NCBI RefSeq assembly: GCF_003014595.1
Contig: NZ_PYGK01000018.1
Coordinates: 62,001-126,000 of the forward strand
Reading direction: 5' to 3'
Length of the DNA: 64,000 bases
DNA from: Chitinophaga ginsengisoli
Lineage (GTDB): Bacteria > Bacteroidota > Bacteroidia > Chitinophagales > Chitinophagaceae
Of the stretch, positions 60,379-64,000 are shown piece by piece. The position numbers were made by a program, and so were the translations under genes. A model generated the notes under the pieces. It ran no database searches and was not told the origin of the DNA. It was given only the letters and a program-made list of their open reading frames with translations. Each line of letters opens with the position of its first letter. Positions within the stretch are counted from its first letter, which is position 1.

Positions 60379-62565
60379 CTATATCATTTTTCTATACTTC
60401 TCGTACAGTCTTAGCACGGTCTTCACCGCATCTCCTTTAGGCAGTGCAGCATATTTATCATGACTGTTCACCCACTTCCATTCAAATGCCTTTACCTGTG
60501 CCTCAAAAGCCGCTAAATCAGCCGGTTTACCATTTTGCAGGCCCGCATCCAACACTTTGAAGAACTGCGCCCAACGGGGCTTATAAAAGCCTTTAATGAG
60601 ACCGTTCCACTGGCGGTTCGAATATTCATGCAGCGGACTCTCCTTATCTCCCCACAATGTCACCAGGTCTTTTGCATTGAACTCATACAGGTTACGCTCT
60701 GCCTCGGTAATCCCATTGGCACGTGCATCGCTTACCCATTTGCCCAACAGGAAACCTTCCTGGGTACCCAGCAAAGTATCCATATCATCCAACAATGCTA
60801 AGAACTGCTTGCTGTATTGCTGAAAAGCTTTCAGGTCTTTCTGCTGATAAGCGGTAGCAATTTTCTGCTGTAATGGACTGGCATAATTGCCCAATACCTG
60901 TCTTGTAAGATCTACCAGGTCATACCTGAATCCGGCTGTTGGCTTTACCTGCGGAATAGCCTTTACGAACAAGTCCCAGGCAGGTATTAATTTCGCAGGA
61001 TCATAATTGAGCTTTGTCTTCACCCTGTCCGCTGCAATGTCCAGCGTAGGACGGGCTACAATGATAGACTCCGGCGCACCTTCCGTAGGACCACCACTAT
61101 ATATTGTATGATACAGTATCTGCCAGGCCTGGTCTATCAGCTCATTATGTGTATTATAACGTTGACCTGCATAGGTTTTCAACCAATCGTCTACGTTCAG
61201 CGGCTGATCGCGCCATACATTGTCCAGCATCAGGTGATATAAAGCCGGATTCTGTTCAATGCCTTCAGGCGTAAGACCTATACCCGCCATTTTACCGGAA
61301 GCAGGACTATGTAACGCAGCAGCAGGGTTATGCGCCACTGAATCCATTCCTCCCCACATACCGGTATTTCCCCCAAAGTTATGTAACATATTCCATATCC
61401 ACGGCTTTCCGTAATATGCATTTGTGCTATACCACACCGGATGACTTTCACTATACAGGTCCAGCACGATCATATGGTCGTCAGGAACCGCTTTCAACAA
61501 TGCGCTGATCTGTGTAGGATGCCAGTAGCTGGCATTATAATGGAACATCCACCCCTGCATGACCCACACCGCTTTAGGATCTGCTGATGCCATAGAAGCA
61601 AACACCTTCTTGCTCATAGCGTCCAGGAAGCTGGAATCATTGGATGGAGGTACGTTTTCGTTGAAAGTATCAGCAGAATAAAAATGATCTGTACCAAATG
61701 CCTTCGTCTGTACTTCGATAAAACGTTTACCAATCTTATCAAACATCGGACTGCTTGGGTCCAGGATGTAAACATCCGGGAAGCCTGCATCCCAGTTGGT
61801 TTTCTTCACCGTCTCAGCGGGGAATTTATCTTTGAATGCCGGCGGTACATGTCCTGTAAAAGCAGGTAATACAGGCATCATCCCCATATTACGTTCCGCT
61901 GCCAGGATCTTTTGCTGCAAAGCTTTGTGGCTATCCTTCCAATGCTTGGGAAGAGGACCGCCCCAGGCATCAATATTCCCCATCCATAACCAGGAGAAAT
62001 AAGCCGGACCACTGAAGAATTTATCCAGCTCCGCATCCGTAAAGCCCATCTCCTTATACACTTCCTGCCAGATGGCTTCTTCACCGGTAAGCGCCAATGG
62101 CATGTTGATGCCATTCATCGCCATCCAGTCAATTTCCTGTTGCCATCTCTCCCAGTTCCACCAGCACATGCTGTAGTTGAACGTACAGTAGTTGATGTAG
62201 TAGCGGTATTTGTAAGGAGTAGCATGATGCACTTTCTCCGTCACTGCTGGCAGCTTTGCCGGCAATTGCAGGTTGGTGCCATTCCAGGTAAAACTGCTGT
62301 TACAATAATTTTTCAGGTAATAGTTCAATGCAGATGCAATGCTGACGCCATTGTTACCTCGTAATACAACCTTCCCTGCTTTACTTTCTATCTCAAACAC
62401 ATCTTTACCGCTGTCTGCAGCCAGGTATTCAAAAGTAAAAGCAGCAGCCCTGTCTTTCACGATCCTTTTCAAAAATGCTTCTGTAGCGGTCTTATCCAAC
62501 TGCGCCATAACAGGCACGCTCAAACCACTCAGCAATAAGGCAACAATGATCTTTTTCAATTGCAT
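60379..62565 (-). CDS. GH89 alpha-N-acetylglucosaminidase
   Basis: A 728-residue secreted enzyme with a signal peptide (1-21, VMAQ). All NAGLU domains are present: the N-terminal beta domain (to about 110), the (beta/alpha)8 barrel with YYINYCTFNYSMCWWNWERW and WMAMNGINMPLALTG, and the C-terminal helical domain. The catalytic acids are Glu303 in ADTFNEN and Glu434 in GLTPEGIEQN, matching E316 and E446 of human NAGLU. It should remove terminal alpha-GlcNAc from host-type or microbial glycans. It follows a susD gene after 71 nt and belongs to that polysaccharide utilisation locus. Confidence 0.95.
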   Translation of the reverse strand: MQLKKIIVALLLSGLSVPVMAQLDKTATEAFLKRIVKDRAAAFTFEYLAADSGKDVFEIESKAGKVVLRGNNGVSIASALNYYLKNYCNSSFTWNGTNLQLPAKLPAVTEKVHHATPYKYRYYINYCTFNYSMCWWNWERWQQEIDWMAMNGINMPLALTGEEAIWQEVYKEMGFTDAELDKFFSGPAYFSWLWMGNIDAWGGPLPKHWKDSHKALQQKILAAERNMGMMPVLPAFTGHVPPAFKDKFPAETVKKTNWDAGFPDVYILDPSSPMFDKIGKRFIEVQTKAFGTDHFYSADTFNENVPPSNDSSFLDAMSKKVFASMASADPKAVWVMQGWMFHYNASYWHPTQISALLKAVPDDHMIVLDLYSESHPVWYSTNAYYGKPWIWNMLHNFGGNTGMWGGMDSVAHNPAAALHSPASGKMAGIGLTPEGIEQNPALYHLMLDNVWRDQPLNVDDWLKTYAGQRYNTHNELIDQAWQILYHTIYSGGPTEGAPESIIVARPTLDIAADRVKTKLNYDPAKLIPAWDLFVKAIPQVKPTAGFRYDLVDLTRQVLGNYASPLQQKIATAYQQKDLKAFQQYSKQFLALLDDMDTLLGTQEGFLLGKWVSDARANGITEAERNLYEFNAKDLVTLWGDKESPLHEYSNRQWNGLIKGFYKPRWAQFFKVLDAGLQNGKPADLAAFEAQVKAFEWKWVNSHDKYAALPKGDAVKTVLRLYEKYRKMI

Positions 62566-62584
62566 GAAGAAAATGACTTTAAAA

Positions 62585-62612
62585 GCGATGGCCGATATAT
62601 ATCAGCCATCGC
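62585..62612 (-). terminator. Hairpin between susD and the GH89 gene
   Basis: GCGATGGC (62585-62592) and GCCATCGC (62605-62612) pair exactly, with further inner pairing. On the minus strand it is followed by TTTT. It lies inside the susD-GH89 gap and may cause partial termination or protect the upstream message. Confidence 0.65.
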
Positions 62613-62636
62613 CTCAAGATAAAAATTTATAACCTG

Positions 62637-64000
62637 TTATTTATAGTTTTCATTCTGGATCAGCACACCATTGCTTCTGTCTATTTCAGACTGTGGCAGT
62701 GGGAAGTAATAGTGTTTAGGACGGATAAACGTACGTGCGGGTACCAGTACATTACCACCCTTTCCATACTTGGGTTTATTGTAGTAGGTAGTGATATCGA
62801 TCAGACCAGCTTTGTCCCAACGCATCAGGTCCTGGTGGCGCTCATTTTCACCACTCAGCTCGCAACGACGTTCGTGGATAACAGCCGCCATACCTGCGCC
62901 GCTTACATCTTTCAGCCCTGTTCTTTTACGTACCATGTTGATCTCATTATCACCAGCACCAACACCCTGTGTACGGATCTTCGCTTCTGCCACCAGCAGG
63001 GCAATATCAGCTGTTCTCAACAGCGGTGTTTTCAGTGAATAGTTCAGACCACCATTCGGTTTCCAGTAAGAGAACTTATGGAAGTGATAACCAGTTTCAG
63101 ACATATCAGCACTGTAAGTAGCAATGCTGGAACCGATATTGATCTTATCGCCGGGCGACATAATAGATACTGCTTTACGCACATCACCTGCTTCAAACTC
63201 ATCTACCAGGCTTTGTAATGGCTGGTGAAAGTTCCATCCGTTCCATTCGCGCGGTGTATAGTAAGTGGTAAAATCAGAATACCCCCATGTATCGCTGGTC
63301 TGTACCGCAAACAACATTTCGTCGTTGTTGCTGGTCTCAGGTGTGAAGTTAGCTACATAAGTAGCCGCCAGATTATAATTACCGCTGTTCAGCACTTTCT
63401 CACCATAGATGAGCGCCTGATCCAGTTTATCCCAATACATATATAGTTTACACAGCAGTCCCCAGGCAGAACCTTTGGATGCACGTCCCCTGTCGGAACC
63501 TTCATACTTAGCAGGCAAAAGATCTGCAGCTGCCAGCAGGTCCGACTGGATAATACCACGGAGACTATCTGCGCTTACTTTCGGCTTTACATAGTTGCTT
63601 GCTGCTACATCCTCTTCAGTAACCACTGGTGCTTCGCCATAAATCAGCAACAGGCGCCAGTAAGCGAATGCACGCAGGAAACGGGCTTCACCCAGGCAAC
63701 GGTTCTTGATAGTCTCGTCCATGCCCTGGATCTTCGGAATATACATCAGCGCACTGTTCGCACGGTTGATCATTTCATATTTCCATCTCCAGCCAAATCT
63801 TACCTGCGCATTCGCTGCATCATAGGTAAGGTTCTCGATAGCCACATCTTCAGAGTGGTCGCCTGCACGATACTGATCGTCAGAAGGATCATCAAAGGTA
63901 AATTCAGCATGTCCGGTGAAATCTTCTTCCAGCAGCACATTGTAAATACCAGTCACACCGTTGACTGCATCAGATTGATTACGCCAGTAAGTGGCGGTAG
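62637..64000 (-). CDS. SusD/RagB family outer-membrane lipoprotein, 5' end cut by window edge
   Basis: About 454 residues to the stop at 62637; the frame continues beyond 64000 (TYWRNQSDAVNGVTGIYNVL near the edge), so the signal peptide is outside. SusD features are clear: RCLGEARFLRAFAYWRLLLIYG, the TPR helices (AWGLLCKLYMYWDKLDQAL) and the C-terminal block LRTADIALLVAEAKIRTQG with HERRCELSGENERHQDLMRW. It should bind glycans at the cell surface with a SusC transporter, expected just beyond the right edge. With GH89 it suggests an alpha-GlcNAc-containing substrate. Confidence 0.95.
   Translation of the reverse strand, partial: TATYWRNQSDAVNGVTGIYNVLLEEDFTGHAEFTFDDPSDDQYRAGDHSEDVAIENLTYDAANAQVRFGWRWKYEMINRANSALMYIPKIQGMDETIKNRCLGEARFLRAFAYWRLLLIYGEAPVVTEEDVAASNYVKPKVSADSLRGIIQSDLLAAADLLPAKYEGSDRGRASKGSAWGLLCKLYMYWDKLDQALIYGEKVLNSGNYNLAATYVANFTPETSNNDEMLFAVQTSDTWGYSDFTTYYTPREWNGWNFHQPLQSLVDEFEAGDVRKAVSIMSPGDKINIGSSIATYSADMSETGYHFHKFSYWKPNGGLNYSLKTPLLRTADIALLVAEAKIRTQGVGAGDNEINMVRKRTGLKDVSGAGMAAVIHERRCELSGENERHQDLMRWDKAGLIDITTYYNKPKYGKGGNVLVPARTFIRPKHYYFPLPQSEIDRSNGVLIQNENYK

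Overview
The window looks like a chromosomal stretch of a Bacteroidota organism, most likely Chitinophagaceae (Chitinophaga-like). This rests on SusD/RagB proteins, a C-terminal type IX secretion (T9SS) sorting domain, Bacteroidota-type promoters with a TAnnTTTG -7 element, a tRNA without an encoded CCA, many lipoproteins and secreted carbohydrate-active enzymes, and large perfect hairpins between genes. No taxon was tested by search; this is an inference from gene content.

Positions 1-8300 look AT-richer than the rest and resemble an acquired block. They carry four short-chain dehydrogenases (SDRs), an HxlR regulator, a SnoaL-like protein, an ABM monooxygenase, two AraC regulators and an MdaB-like quinone reductase. 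The block ends at a tRNA-Pro(GGG) gene whose 3' end is copied twice inside it (near 5276 and 5430), as expected for tRNA-targeted integration.

8600-18200 holds an XRE/DUF2975 pair, then a run of minus-strand genes (ABM monooxygenase, alpha/beta hydrolase, DJ-1/PfpI protein, tandem-ABM protein). These are divergent from a TPR-HisKA_2 histidine kinase and a REC-AAA+-Fis (NtrC-type) response regulator, with a LysR gene beyond. Two near-identical 35-bp boxes lie upstream of the DJ-1 and tandem-ABM genes.

18200-25000 carries further oxidoreductase/AraC modules: zinc-free MDR oxidoreductase + AraC, NmrA protein, SDR + AraC. It also has an MpaB-type oxygenase with a small membrane protein, and a 5'-truncated DUF420 gene. 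The MDR+AraC operon and the later NmrA+AraC operon (52223-54042) share a gapless ~66-bp promoter block, so the two paralogous AraC proteins probably see the same kind of operator.

25000-45200 is mostly envelope and secreted functions: PL9 pectate lyase, YkgJ protein, a ChW-repeat lipoprotein, a SusD remnant, a SYLF protein, OmpW, a VWA protein, hypothetical lipoproteins, CYTH protein, M1 peptidase, and a ~1750-residue PKD-repeat T9SS cargo protein.

45300-64000 is rich in glycan degradation: GH78 alpha-L-rhamnosidase, GH3 glucosidase divergent from a degenerate-Nudix NrtR/AraR-type regulator, GH43-CBM13, and SusD-GH89 (alpha-N-acetylglucosaminidase) running off the right edge. Between them are a MacB/FtsX permease, an SRPBCC protein, an SDR that lacks the catalytic Tyr, and the NmrA+AraC operon. 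Unusual non-coding elements include an 85-bp hairpin with a 41-bp perfect stem (59091-59175) and a 94-bp tandem repeat (60067-60273).
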